A DNA stretch of 64,000 nt from Methylobacterium sp. NEAU K. Lineage in GTDB: Bacteria > Pseudomonadota > Alphaproteobacteria > Rhizobiales > Beijerinckiaceae. A program made the translations under genes and the position numbers. The stretch lies in NCBI RefSeq assembly GCF_030700285.1, contig NZ_JAUYZJ010000026.1, forward strand, positions 1 through 64,000. The letters run 5' to 3'. Below are positions 8,128-15,677 of the stretch, piece by piece (position 1 is the first letter of the stretch; each line of letters starts with the position of its first letter). Below the pieces are notes generated by a model, which did no database searches, was not told the origin of the DNA, and was given only the letters and a program-made list of their open reading frames with translations.

Positions 8128-9369
8128 ATGGCGACGTATCGCAGCTATTCGAGCCGGGCCATCGCGGCTTTGACGGCGGCCGGATTGTGTGTCGCGGGAG
8201 AGGCGCGGGCGGCAGATCCGATCCGGATCGGCGTGATCGCCGAGGCGCAGTCGGTGGTCGGCGCCTCGATCCCGCAGGCTGTCCAGCTCGCCGCAGACGA
8301 GATCAACGCCAAGGGCGGGGTCGACGGGCGCCAGATTCAGGTCGTCACCTACGACGACAAGAGCTCGGCCTCGGACGCGGTGCGCGCCTTCCAGCGCGCG
8401 GTCTCGGAGGACAAGGTCAACCTCGTCATCGCCAGCTACATCTCCGAGGTCGTGCTAGCCCTGATGCCGTGGTCGGCAAGGCTCAAGACCCCGATGATCA
8501 CCCCGGGCGCGGCCTCCAACGAGATCAGCCTCGCCGTCCATAAGGACTATGCGCGCAACAAGTACACCTTCCACGGATATCTCACATCCGCAGCACTCGC
8601 GCAGTCAATCTGCGACTCGACCAAGGACATGCTCCTCGACCTGATGAAGGTGAAGACGGCCGCGATCATGAGCGAGGATGCGGCCTGGACCCGCCCGCTC
8701 GACGTCGGTTACGAGAAGTGCCTTCCCGAGATCGGCGTGAAGGTTGTCGACCACATTCGCTTCTCGCCGGACACGGGGGATTTCACGCCGATCTACAACA
8801 AGATCGAGGCGGCCAAGCCCGACCTGATCGTCACCGGCATCTCGCATGTCGGCGTGCAGCCGACCGTGCAGTGGCAGAACCAGCAGGTGCCCCTGGCGAT
8901 GACCGGCATGAACTCGCAGGCGACCTCCTCGACCTTTTGGGCCAATACCAACGGCGCCACACAGGGAGTCATCTTCCAGAGCATCGCCGTGCCCGGGGCG
9001 GCGATCACCGACAAGTCGCTCGCTTTCAGCGAGGCCTTTAAGAAGCGGTTCGGGAGTGACCCGTCTTACGCCGGCTACATGGCCTATGACCAAGTCTACT
9101 ATACCGCCGACGCGGTGAAGCGCGCGGGCTCCACCGAGGCCGACAAGCTGGTCGAGGCGCTGGAGAAGACCGATTGGGTCGGCACGGTCGGCCGCACGCA
9201 GTTCTACGGGAAGGACGATCCTTTCACGCACTCCATCAAGTACGGACCGGGCTTCGTCACCGGCTTGATGGCGCAGTGGCAGGACGGCAAACAGGTGGCG
9301 ATCTGGCCCAAGAGCCTCGCCCAAGGACAGATCGTCCTGCCGGCTGCCGTGAAGGCTGCGGCGCGATAG
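8128..9369 (+). CDS. branched-chain-amino-acid-type ABC substrate-binding protein (orphan)
   Basis: Periplasmic type I binding protein of 413 residues, LivJ/amide-binding superfamily. A cleavable signal peptide (about residues 1-28, ending GEARA-ADP) precedes the typical start IRIGVIAEAQSVVG, followed by LAADEINAKGGVDGRQI and a two-lobed fold. GGAGGAGGAAG stands just before the ATG. No permease or ATPase gene is next to it, so it must share a transporter encoded elsewhere or act as a sensor. The ligand cannot be read from the sequence; the family takes branched-chain amino acids, amides, aromatics and others. Confidence 0.9.
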   Translation: MATYRSYSSRAIAALTAAGLCVAGEARAADPIRIGVIAEAQSVVGASIPQAVQLAADEINAKGGVDGRQIQVVTYDDKSSASDAVRAFQRAVSEDKVNLVIASYISEVVLALMPWSARLKTPMITPGAASNEISLAVHKDYARNKYTFHGYLTSAALAQSICDSTKDMLLDLMKVKTAAIMSEDAAWTRPLDVGYEKCLPEIGVKVVDHIRFSPDTGDFTPIYNKIEAAKPDLIVTGISHVGVQPTVQWQNQQVPLAMTGMNSQATSSTFWANTNGATQGVIFQSIAVPGAAITDKSLAFSEAFKKRFGSDPSYAGYMAYDQVYYTADAVKRAGSTEADKLVEALEKTDWVGTVGRTQFYGKDDPFTHSIKYGPGFVTGLMAQWQDGKQVAIWPKSLAQGQIVLPAAVKAAAR

Positions 9370-9495
9370 GCGCGATCGCGTAGAACGACAGGACACGGGC
9401 GCTGCGCTTGCCAAGAGCGCCCGTTGCCGCAAGTAGAGCCGGACCCGCCGCCCCCTGGGCGCGGCCCGGAACACGCACGCGTTGAGGACGCTTCG

Positions 9496-10509
9496 ATGGC
9501 CAGCACCGCCCTGCCCGAGACCATGCGCCAGATCCGATTTTCGGGCCCTGGCGGGCCGGAGGTGATCGCCGTCGAGAGCGTGGCGCTGCCGAGCCCGGGA
9601 CCGGGACAAGTGCTGATCGAGGTGGTGGCCGCGGGCGTGAACCGCCCGGATATGATGCAGCGCGCCGGCCTGTATCCGCCGCCGCCCGGCGCGACCGAGG
9701 TCCCGGGCCTCGAAGTCGCGGGCCGTGTCGCCAAACTGGGAGAGGGCGTCGAGGGCCTTTCGGTGGGCCAGGAGGTGTGCGCGCTCGTGATCAGTGGCGG
9801 CTATGCCGAGTTCGCCGTGGCCGAAGCGTCCCACTGCCTGAAACGTCCGAATGCCATCTCTCTCATCGACGCGGCCGGGCTGCCGGAGACTTTCTTCACG
9901 GTCTATTCCAATGTCGTGCAGCGCGGCCGGCTCGCCCCGGGCGAGAGCTTCCTGGTGCATGGCGGTTCGAGCGGCATCGGTGCGACTGCGATCCAGATGG
10001 CCAAGCATCTTGGCGCTCGGGTGTTCGCGACCGCGGGATCGGCCGAGAAATGCCGGTTCTGCGAGAATCTCGGGGCGGATGCGGCGATCGACTACAAACA
10101 GGCCGATTTTGCCGAGGAGGTGAAGCGCCTCACCGACGGGCGCGGCGTCGACGTCATCCTCGATATGATCGGTGCTAGCTATTTGGCGCGAAACCTCAAG
10201 TCACTCGCACCGGACGGACGCTTGGTGATGATCGCCCTGATGGGCGGCTACAAGGTTGACGGCCTGAACATCACGCCGATCATGCGCAACCGCCTGACTT
10301 TCACGGGCTCGACCCTGCGACCGCGCTCGAAGGGCGACAAGGCCGCGATCGCCGAGGGGCTGCGGAAGGATGTCTGGCCGGAGCTCGATGCCGGCCGGAT
10401 CCGCTCCGTGACGCATGCCACCTTCCCCCTGGAGCAGGCGCAGGCGGCGCATGAACTGATGGAATCCAGCGCCCATCTCGGCAAGATCCTGCTGACCACC
10501 GGCCGGTAG
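9496..10509 (+). CDS. NAD(P)H-quinone oxidoreductase, zinc-free MDR family
   Basis: Medium-chain dehydrogenase/reductase of 337 residues, resembling the QOR/PIG3 group that reduces quinones with NADPH. It shows VAAGVNRPDMMQRAGLYPPP, the GLEVAGRV segment and the nucleotide-binding motif VHGGSSGIGATAIQMAKHLGA. The structural-zinc cysteines of alcohol dehydrogenases are absent. The start at 9496 (MASTALPETM) fits the family; the frame opens earlier at 9424. The physiological substrate is not evident. Confidence 0.92.
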   Translation: MASTALPETMRQIRFSGPGGPEVIAVESVALPSPGPGQVLIEVVAAGVNRPDMMQRAGLYPPPPGATEVPGLEVAGRVAKLGEGVEGLSVGQEVCALVISGGYAEFAVAEASHCLKRPNAISLIDAAGLPETFFTVYSNVVQRGRLAPGESFLVHGGSSGIGATAIQMAKHLGARVFATAGSAEKCRFCENLGADAAIDYKQADFAEEVKRLTDGRGVDVILDMIGASYLARNLKSLAPDGRLVMIALMGGYKVDGLNITPIMRNRLTFTGSTLRPRSKGDKAAIAEGLRKDVWPELDAGRIRSVTHATFPLEQAQAAHELMESSAHLGKILLTTGR

Positions 10510-10621
10510 CGGCGCGGACCGGCAGGAACCCGCCTCGTCGACGCCGCGTTGGCGGCCGGTAACGAGATCGTGTCGCAGGCGCTATTCGGAGCATTGCGTT
10601 CCGTCGACGAGGTATTTGGAC

Positions 10622-10924
10622 ATGGCCGAAAAACTGAACCCGCAGGACAGCCGGCAGGGTGAGCGCGGCAAACCCGTCCTTTGGGTCCTGGTCGCCAGCC
10701 TCGTCCTGCTGGCGATCGCCACCGTGGGCCTGCTCACATGGAACGGGGCGAATGCGCCTAAGGATTATGCCAGCCAGAGCCAGGATGCGTCGCGTCGCGA
10801 GGTGACCGGTTCGGTCAATGGCCAGCCCAACGGCGCATCGCCTTCGAACAGCACTGCGGTCCCGGGCGGCAATCCGTCCTACCCGCAGCCGGCCCAGCCG
10901 GGCGCCGATGGTGGCGCCAAGTAG
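10622..10924 (+). CDS. small single-pass membrane protein of unknown function
   Basis: A 100-residue protein with a charged N-terminus (AEKLNPQDSRQGERGK), one clear membrane helix (VLWVLVASLVLLAIATVGLL, about residues 21-40) and a low-complexity tail rich in Ser, Asn, Pro and Gly that should lie in the periplasm. An in-frame TTG at 10616 precedes the ATG. No family is recognised. The tail residue 'GSVNGQPNG...GGNPSYPQP' style is common in Methylobacterium envelope proteins. It stands between the quinone oxidoreductase and hbd, which faces the other way. Confidence 0.7.
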   Translation: MAEKLNPQDSRQGERGKPVLWVLVASLVLLAIATVGLLTWNGANAPKDYASQSQDASRREVTGSVNGQPNGASPSNSTAVPGGNPSYPQPAQPGADGGAK

Positions 10925-11023
10925 CATGCTCCGGACGGCGCCCGTCGCCGTCCCACATGCCAAGCGAGTGGATCGGGACAGGGCCGCCGCCGGCCGATTG
11001 GCCGTGATCGTCCGGTTTGCGCG

Positions 11024-11905
11024 TCAGCGTGTCGGGACCGGAGTCGCTCCGCGGTAATCGTAGAACCCGCGCTTGGCCTTACGGCCAAGCCAGCCGGCCT
11101 CGACATACTTCACGAGAAGTGGGCACGGCCGATACTTGGAATCGGCCAGTCCCTCGTAGAGCACCTGCATCACGGACAGGCAGGTATCCAGTCCGATGAA
11201 GTCGGCGAGCTGGAGCGGGCCCATCGGGTGGTTGGCGCCGAGACGCATGGCGGTATCGATCGACTCGACCGATCCGACACCTTCGTAGAGCGTATAGATC
11301 GCCTCGTTGATCATCGGCAGCAGGATGCGATTGACGATGAAGGCCGGGAAATCCTCCGACATCGTCGACGTCTTGCCGAGCTTGGCGATGAACGCCTTGG
11401 ACGATTCGTAGGTCGAATCCTCTGTGGCGATGCCGCGGATCAGCTCCACGAGCTGCATCACCGGCACCGGATTCATGAAGTGGATGCCGATGAACCGCTC
11501 GGGCCGGTCCGTAGACGCGGCGAGCCGGGTGATCGAGATCGACGACGTGTTGGTGGCCACGATCGCGTCTGGCCGGAGCGACGGACAGAGGTTCGAGAAG
11601 ATCTCTCGCTTGGTCGCCTCGTTCTCGGTGGCAGCCTCGATCACGAGGTCGCACGGTGCCAGATCCGCGAAACTATGAGCCGGCTGGATGCGCCCCCGCA
11701 CGCCGCGGCTCTCCCCCTCGCTCATGCTTCCCTTGGAGACGAGCCGGGCGAGGCCGCCTTCGATCGAACCGAGACCGTTCTCAAGACGGGCCGGATCGCG
11801 GTCGTTCAGCAGGACGTCGAGACCGGCCGTGGCGCAGACCTGCGCGATGCCACTCCCCATCTGGCCCGCGCCGATGATGCCGACCCGCTTGATCTCCATG
11901 TCCAT
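11024..11905 (-). CDS. hbd: 3-hydroxybutyryl-CoA dehydrogenase
   Basis: NAD(P)-dependent oxidation of 3-hydroxyacyl-CoA to 3-oxoacyl-CoA in fatty-acid, PHB or ethylmalonyl-CoA-linked metabolism. The 293-residue protein begins with the dinucleotide motif VGIIGAGQMGSGIAQV and shows NTSSISITRLA, the catalytic-His segment GIHFMNPVPVM, and the C-terminal helical domain with GANHPMGPLQLADFIGLD. It lies 190 bp after etfA in the same direction; this hbd-etfA-etfB grouping is widespread in alphaproteobacteria and fits transfer of acyl-CoA electrons to ETF. Confidence 0.95.
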   Translation of the reverse strand: MDMEIKRVGIIGAGQMGSGIAQVCATAGLDVLLNDRDPARLENGLGSIEGGLARLVSKGSMSEGESRGVRGRIQPAHSFADLAPCDLVIEAATENEATKREIFSNLCPSLRPDAIVATNTSSISITRLAASTDRPERFIGIHFMNPVPVMQLVELIRGIATEDSTYESSKAFIAKLGKTSTMSEDFPAFIVNRILLPMINEAIYTLYEGVGSVESIDTAMRLGANHPMGPLQLADFIGLDTCLSVMQVLYEGLADSKYRPCPLLVKYVEAGWLGRKAKRGFYDYRGATPVPTR

Positions 11906-12095
11906 CTGTCGACCTGTGCCCTTGATGCGGACGTTGAAGCACGGACGCCCGACGAGACGGACCGCGCCAACGCGACAGCCCGTGCGAAGACCGGCCGTCT
12001 CAGACTTCTAGACTATTCTCGCGCGCGGAAGGAACCCGCGGACATGCACACTGCGACAACGCCCGCGTGTTGCACCCTGCCGGGCGAACAGGGCC

Positions 12096-13049
12096 TTACT
12101 GACCCTTGACCTTTCCAATCTCCGCCTTCAGGTCCGGGACGATCTGAAACAGGTCTCCGACGAGGCCGTAATCGGCGACCTGGAAGATCGGCGCGTCCTC
12201 GTCCTTGTTGATGGCGACGATGACCTTCGAGTCCTTCATCCCGGCCAAGTGCTGGATCGCCCCCGAGATGCCCACCGCCACGTACAGGTCCGGCGCCACG
12301 ACCTTGCCGGTCTGGCCGACCTGCCAGTCGTTCGGCGCGTAGCCGGCATCCACGGCGGCGCGGGACGCGCCCACCGCGGCGCCGAGGACGTCCGCCAGCG
12401 GCTCGATCAGTTCGTGAAACTTCTCGGACGAACCGAGAGACCGGCCCCCCGACACGATGATCCGGGCGGAGGCCAGCTCCGGCCGGTCGGACTTGGCGAT
12501 TTCCTCGCCCTTGAAGGTCGAGCCGCCGTCCCCCGGTGCAGCGGCCGAGACGGCCTCGATCGGTGCCGCCGCGGCGCCCTCGGCGGCCGCCTTGAACGCC
12601 GCCGTGCGCACGGTGATCGCCGTCTTGCCCGCAGGGATCTGCACGGTCTGGATCGCGTTGCCCGCGTAGATCGGCCGCTCGAACGTGTCGGGCGCCACCA
12701 CCTTGATGATGTCCGAGACCTGCGCGACGTCGAGCAGGGCGGCCACCCGCGGCAGCACGTTCTTGCCCGTGGTCGAGGCCGAAGCGATGATGATGTCGTA
12801 GGGTCCGGCGATCGACGCGATCAGCGCGGATACCGGCTCGGCCAGATCGTGATCGTAGATGGCGTCCTCGGCGTTCAGGACCTTCTCGACACCGTCGAGC
12901 TTGGCCGCAGCCTCGGCCGCGGGCTTCGATCCGGCACCCAAGACGAGGGCGTGGATCGGGGCGCCGATCGCCTTGGCGGCTGTGAGCGCCTTCAGCGTGC
13001 CGTCCTTGATCTGGCCGTTGCCGTGCTCGACGAAGAGGAGTGTCGTCAT
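12096..13049 (-). CDS. etfA: electron transfer flavoprotein, alpha subunit
   Basis: FAD-binding subunit of ETF that passes electrons from acyl-CoA dehydrogenases to ETF:quinone oxidoreductase. The 317 residues match the usual length. Landmarks are the N-terminal TTLLFVEHGNG, the FAD-domain signature IIVSGGRSLGS, TGKVVAPDLYVAVGISGAIQH and NKDEDAPIFQVADYGLVGDL. It follows etfB by 66 bp and is almost certainly cotranscribed. Confidence 0.97.
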   Translation of the reverse strand: MTTLLFVEHGNGQIKDGTLKALTAAKAIGAPIHALVLGAGSKPAAEAAAKLDGVEKVLNAEDAIYDHDLAEPVSALIASIAGPYDIIIASASTTGKNVLPRVAALLDVAQVSDIIKVVAPDTFERPIYAGNAIQTVQIPAGKTAITVRTAAFKAAAEGAAAAPIEAVSAAAPGDGGSTFKGEEIAKSDRPELASARIIVSGGRSLGSSEKFHELIEPLADVLGAAVGASRAAVDAGYAPNDWQVGQTGKVVAPDLYVAVGISGAIQHLAGMKDSKVIVAINKDEDAPIFQVADYGLVGDLFQIVPDLKAEIGKVKGQ

Positions 13050-13115
13050 GGTCTTCTGGTGCCCTTGAAGGAGATGGCGCGACGCTCGACCGAGACCGGG
13101 AGCGTCGCGAGCGGA

Positions 13116-13865
13116 TCAGATGACGCCGGCTTCGACCTTGAGCTTCTGCACGAGCTCGGCCGCGGAGCCGACCTTGACGCCCGCGGAGCGGCCCGGCGGC
13201 TCGGCGGTCTTGAGCACCTTGAGCTTCGGGGTCACATCGATACCGAGGCTCTCAGGGCTCAGCTCCTCGAGCGGCTTCTTCTTGGCCTTCATGATGTTGG
13301 GGAGCGACGCGTAGCGCGGCTCGTTCAGGCGCAGGTCGGTGGTGACGATCGCCGGAAGCTTCAGGCTCACCGTCTGGAGGCCGCCGTCGACCTCGCGGGT
13401 CACGTCGAGGCTGCCCTCGCCCGCCTCGATCTTGTATGCGAAGGTGCCCTGCGGCCAGCCGAGCAGAGCGGCCAGCATCTGTCCGGTTTGATTCGAATCG
13501 TCGTCGATCGCCTGCTTGCCCAGGATGACGAGCAGCGGCCCTTCCTTTTCGACCACGGCCTTGAGGAGCTTGGCAACCGCCAGCGGCTCGCAATTCACGT
13601 CGGTCTTGACCAGGATGGCGCGGTCGGCGCCCATGGCGAGCGCGGTTCGCAGGGTCTCCTGCGCCTGCTGCGGGCCGATCGAGACAGCCACGATCTCTGT
13701 GACCTTGCCCTTCTCCTTGAGACGGATCGCTTCCTCGACCGCGATCTCGTCGAAGGGGTTCATCGACATCTTGACGTTGGCGAGTTCGACCCCGGAGCCG
13801 TCGGCTTTCACGCGGATCTTGACGTTGTAGTCCACCACCCGCTTGACGGGCACCAGCACCTTCAT
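13116..13865 (-). CDS. etfB: electron transfer flavoprotein, beta subunit
   Basis: AMP-binding partner of EtfA, 249 residues. It begins MKVLVPVKRVVDYNVKI and contains the NPFDEIAVEEAIRLKEKG segment and GKQAIDDDSNQTGQMLA. The ATG at 13865 has AAGGAT about 10 bp upstream; an in-frame GTG at 13874 would add three residues. It is upstream of etfA and downstream of the PduO-type adenosyltransferase gene in the same direction. Confidence 0.97.
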   Translation of the reverse strand: MKVLVPVKRVVDYNVKIRVKADGSGVELANVKMSMNPFDEIAVEEAIRLKEKGKVTEIVAVSIGPQQAQETLRTALAMGADRAILVKTDVNCEPLAVAKLLKAVVEKEGPLLVILGKQAIDDDSNQTGQMLAALLGWPQGTFAYKIEAGEGSLDVTREVDGGLQTVSLKLPAIVTTDLRLNEPRYASLPNIMKAKKKPLEELSPESLGIDVTPKLKVLKTAEPPGRSAGVKVGSAAELVQKLKVEAGVI

Positions 13866-14075
13866 GGCGGTCACGATCCTTCCCGGGAAATTCTTGTCGC
13901 CGCACCCACCTTTCTCTCAACTGCCTGAGGCGCGGAGAGACGGGGGCACGCAGGGCGCGCGGACCGTAACGGCCACATTTCGGCCTTGTCAACGCGGCCG
14001 GCGCGACCCGGGCAAAGGGCGCGGTCGGTGAAAGACGGCTTCAGCCGCGCAGGGCGCGACCGCCGATCCGCCGCG

Positions 14076-14648
14076 TCAGCGGTTGGCGCCCGGCACCCAG
14101 AGCACGTCGTCGGCCCCATTCGCGTTCGCCGCGCGGCTCGCGACGAACAAGAAGTCCGAGAGGCGATTCAGGTAGCGCAGGGCCTCGGGCGAGACGATCT
14201 CGTCCTCCCGGGCCGCCAGGCTCACCGCGAGGCGCTCGGCCCGGCGGCAGACGGTTCTGGCGAGGTGAAGCGCGGCCGCGGCGGCAGAGCCGCCGGGCAG
14301 CACGAAGGACTTCAGAGGCGGGATCGCCTTGTTGAGGGCGTCGATGTCGCGCTCCAGCCGCTCGACCTGGCTCGCGACGATCCGCAACGGCTCGTAGGAC
14401 AGCGGCTCCTGGCTCGGGGGGGTGGCGAGATCCGCCCCGAGGTCGAACAGGTCGTTCTGGATCGCAGCCAGCATCCCATCGAGGCGGCCCAGTGTGTGCA
14501 GGCGCGCCATCCCGATGCAGGCGTTGGTCTCGTCGACCGTGCCGTAGGTCTCGACCCGCAGATCCGCCTTCGAACGCCGCTGCCCATCCGCGAGCGCGGT
14601 CGTGCCCTTGTCGCCGGTGCGTGTGTAGATGCGGTTGAGCTTGACCAA
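14076..14648 (-). CDS. cob(I)alamin adenosyltransferase, PduO type
   Basis: Transfers the adenosyl group of ATP to cob(I)alamin, making adenosylcobalamin, the cofactor of methylmalonyl-CoA and ethylmalonyl-CoA mutases. The 190-residue product has the N-terminal ATP motif IYTRTGDKGTTALADGQR, the VDETNACIGMAR helix, and the C-terminal RRAERL and YLNRLSDFLFVASR motifs. It is followed closely by etfB-etfA-hbd. That association fits CoA-ester mutase pathways and is conserved among alphaproteobacteria. Confidence 0.96.
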   Translation of the reverse strand: MVKLNRIYTRTGDKGTTALADGQRRSKADLRVETYGTVDETNACIGMARLHTLGRLDGMLAAIQNDLFDLGADLATPPSQEPLSYEPLRIVASQVERLERDIDALNKAIPPLKSFVLPGGSAAAAALHLARTVCRRAERLAVSLAAREDEIVSPEALRYLNRLSDFLFVASRAANANGADDVLWVPGANR

Positions 14649-14661
14649 GGATCCTCGCGCC

Positions 14662-15288
14662 TCAGAACGTGTAGCCGAGCTTGCCGCCGAAGTTGGTCAG
14701 TCCGCGGTTGTTGGCGCAGAGGCCGGCATTCGACATATGCTCGACGGTGGCCATGACGCTCCAGTGCTCGGTCAGCCGGAAGCCGAGAGCCGCGGCCTCA
14801 CGGAACATGGGTGAGCATCCGAGGGTGTTGAAGCCGTACGGGGTCTCCGCCTTCGGCCCGGTATAGCCGTTATGGGCGACGCCACCGAAGAAACCGTCCA
14901 GGAACACGCGCCGGCCCAGCGTCTCGGGGAAGATCTCGACGGTCCAGGTGGCACCCAGATAGGCGTAGCTGGTCCGGCCGCCGGTGTTGTAGCTGCCGCC
15001 GACCGTCGGACGCGGCACGAAGGCCTGCCAGAACGGATCAGGGCTGACTTGCGGCTTGGCGAACAGGATTTCGCCGTTGACGTTGGCCTTGCTGAAGCCA
15101 GGGAGCTTGCCCTCGGCGCTGCCGGGATCCTGCACGGCACCGCCGATCCGTACTTCCGAGACGATGCTGAGCGGCTGAACCGGTGCCGCGTAGGCCGCGG
15201 GCGGCGGCGGGGCGTCGGCCGCCGAGGCCGGCAGGATCGCCGCCCCGGGGATGAGGCTGAGGGCGCAGAGGCGCAGGGCGGCAATCAT
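14662..15288 (-). CDS. PagL-like acyloxyacyl hydrolase/outer-membrane lipid A deacylase family protein
   Basis: Outer-membrane beta-barrel protein of 208 residues from the ATG at 15288, after an in-frame ATG at 15354. A signal peptide ends near PASAADAP. The C-terminal part carries VEHMSNAGL, matching the His-x-Ser-Asn-Ala-Gly active site of PagL (here His184, Ser186). The catalytic Glu expected about 12 residues later in PagL aligns with Thr198, so activity is uncertain. It terminates in LGYTF, a typical barrel-end aromatic residue. It lies between the PduO gene and the twin-TM gene, 13 bp from the former. Confidence 0.8.
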   Translation of the reverse strand: MIAALRLCALSLIPGAAILPASAADAPPPPAAYAAPVQPLSIVSEVRIGGAVQDPGSAEGKLPGFSKANVNGEILFAKPQVSPDPFWQAFVPRPTVGGSYNTGGRTSYAYLGATWTVEIFPETLGRRVFLDGFFGGVAHNGYTGPKAETPYGFNTLGCSPMFREAAALGFRLTEHWSVMATVEHMSNAGLCANNRGLTNFGGKLGYTF

Positions 15289-15422
15289 CAGGCTTGGCCG
15301 TCTCGGCTTGGCAAAATCGCTTCGCCGAGCGTAGCACGAGGTCCGTAGATGCAACCGGCCAATTCATCCCCTGCCGGGGCGAAAGCCGCACGGTGCGGCG
15401 GCACGGTCACACTCCCGACGGT

Positions 15423-15608
15423 TCAGGCCGAGCGCCACCAGACGACCCCCATGATGATCACGATCGCCACGAACTGAAGCAGCACGCGCAAACGCATCAA
15501 CTTTTGCGAGAGATTGGCACTGCCGCCGCGCATCATGTTGGCGAGGCCGAGCAATAGGACCGTGACAACCGCCAGGCAGGCGACGAGGACGAGCAGGTTA
15601 GACGACAT
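15423..15608 (-). CDS. small twin-transmembrane protein (HIG1-like)
   Basis: A 61-residue protein with two membrane helices (about 4-25 and 40-58) joined by a short basic loop, GGSANLSQKLMRLRV. The layout and the NLSQKLMRLRVLLQ loop match the twin-transmembrane/HIG1-domain proteins that sit beside cobalamin adenosyltransferase and etf genes in alphaproteobacteria. HIG1 proteins associate with respiratory cytochrome oxidase complexes; that role here is inference. The PagL-like gene stands between it and the PduO gene. Confidence 0.8.
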   Translation of the reverse strand: MSSNLLVLVACLAVVTVLLLGLANMMRGGSANLSQKLMRLRVLLQFVAIVIIMGVVWWRSA

Positions 15609-15677
15609 GGCGGCGAGGATCCGAATCCGGCGGGCGCCGTCATCCGGCGACCGTCGCTGAGGAAGGCGGTGGTGCGA

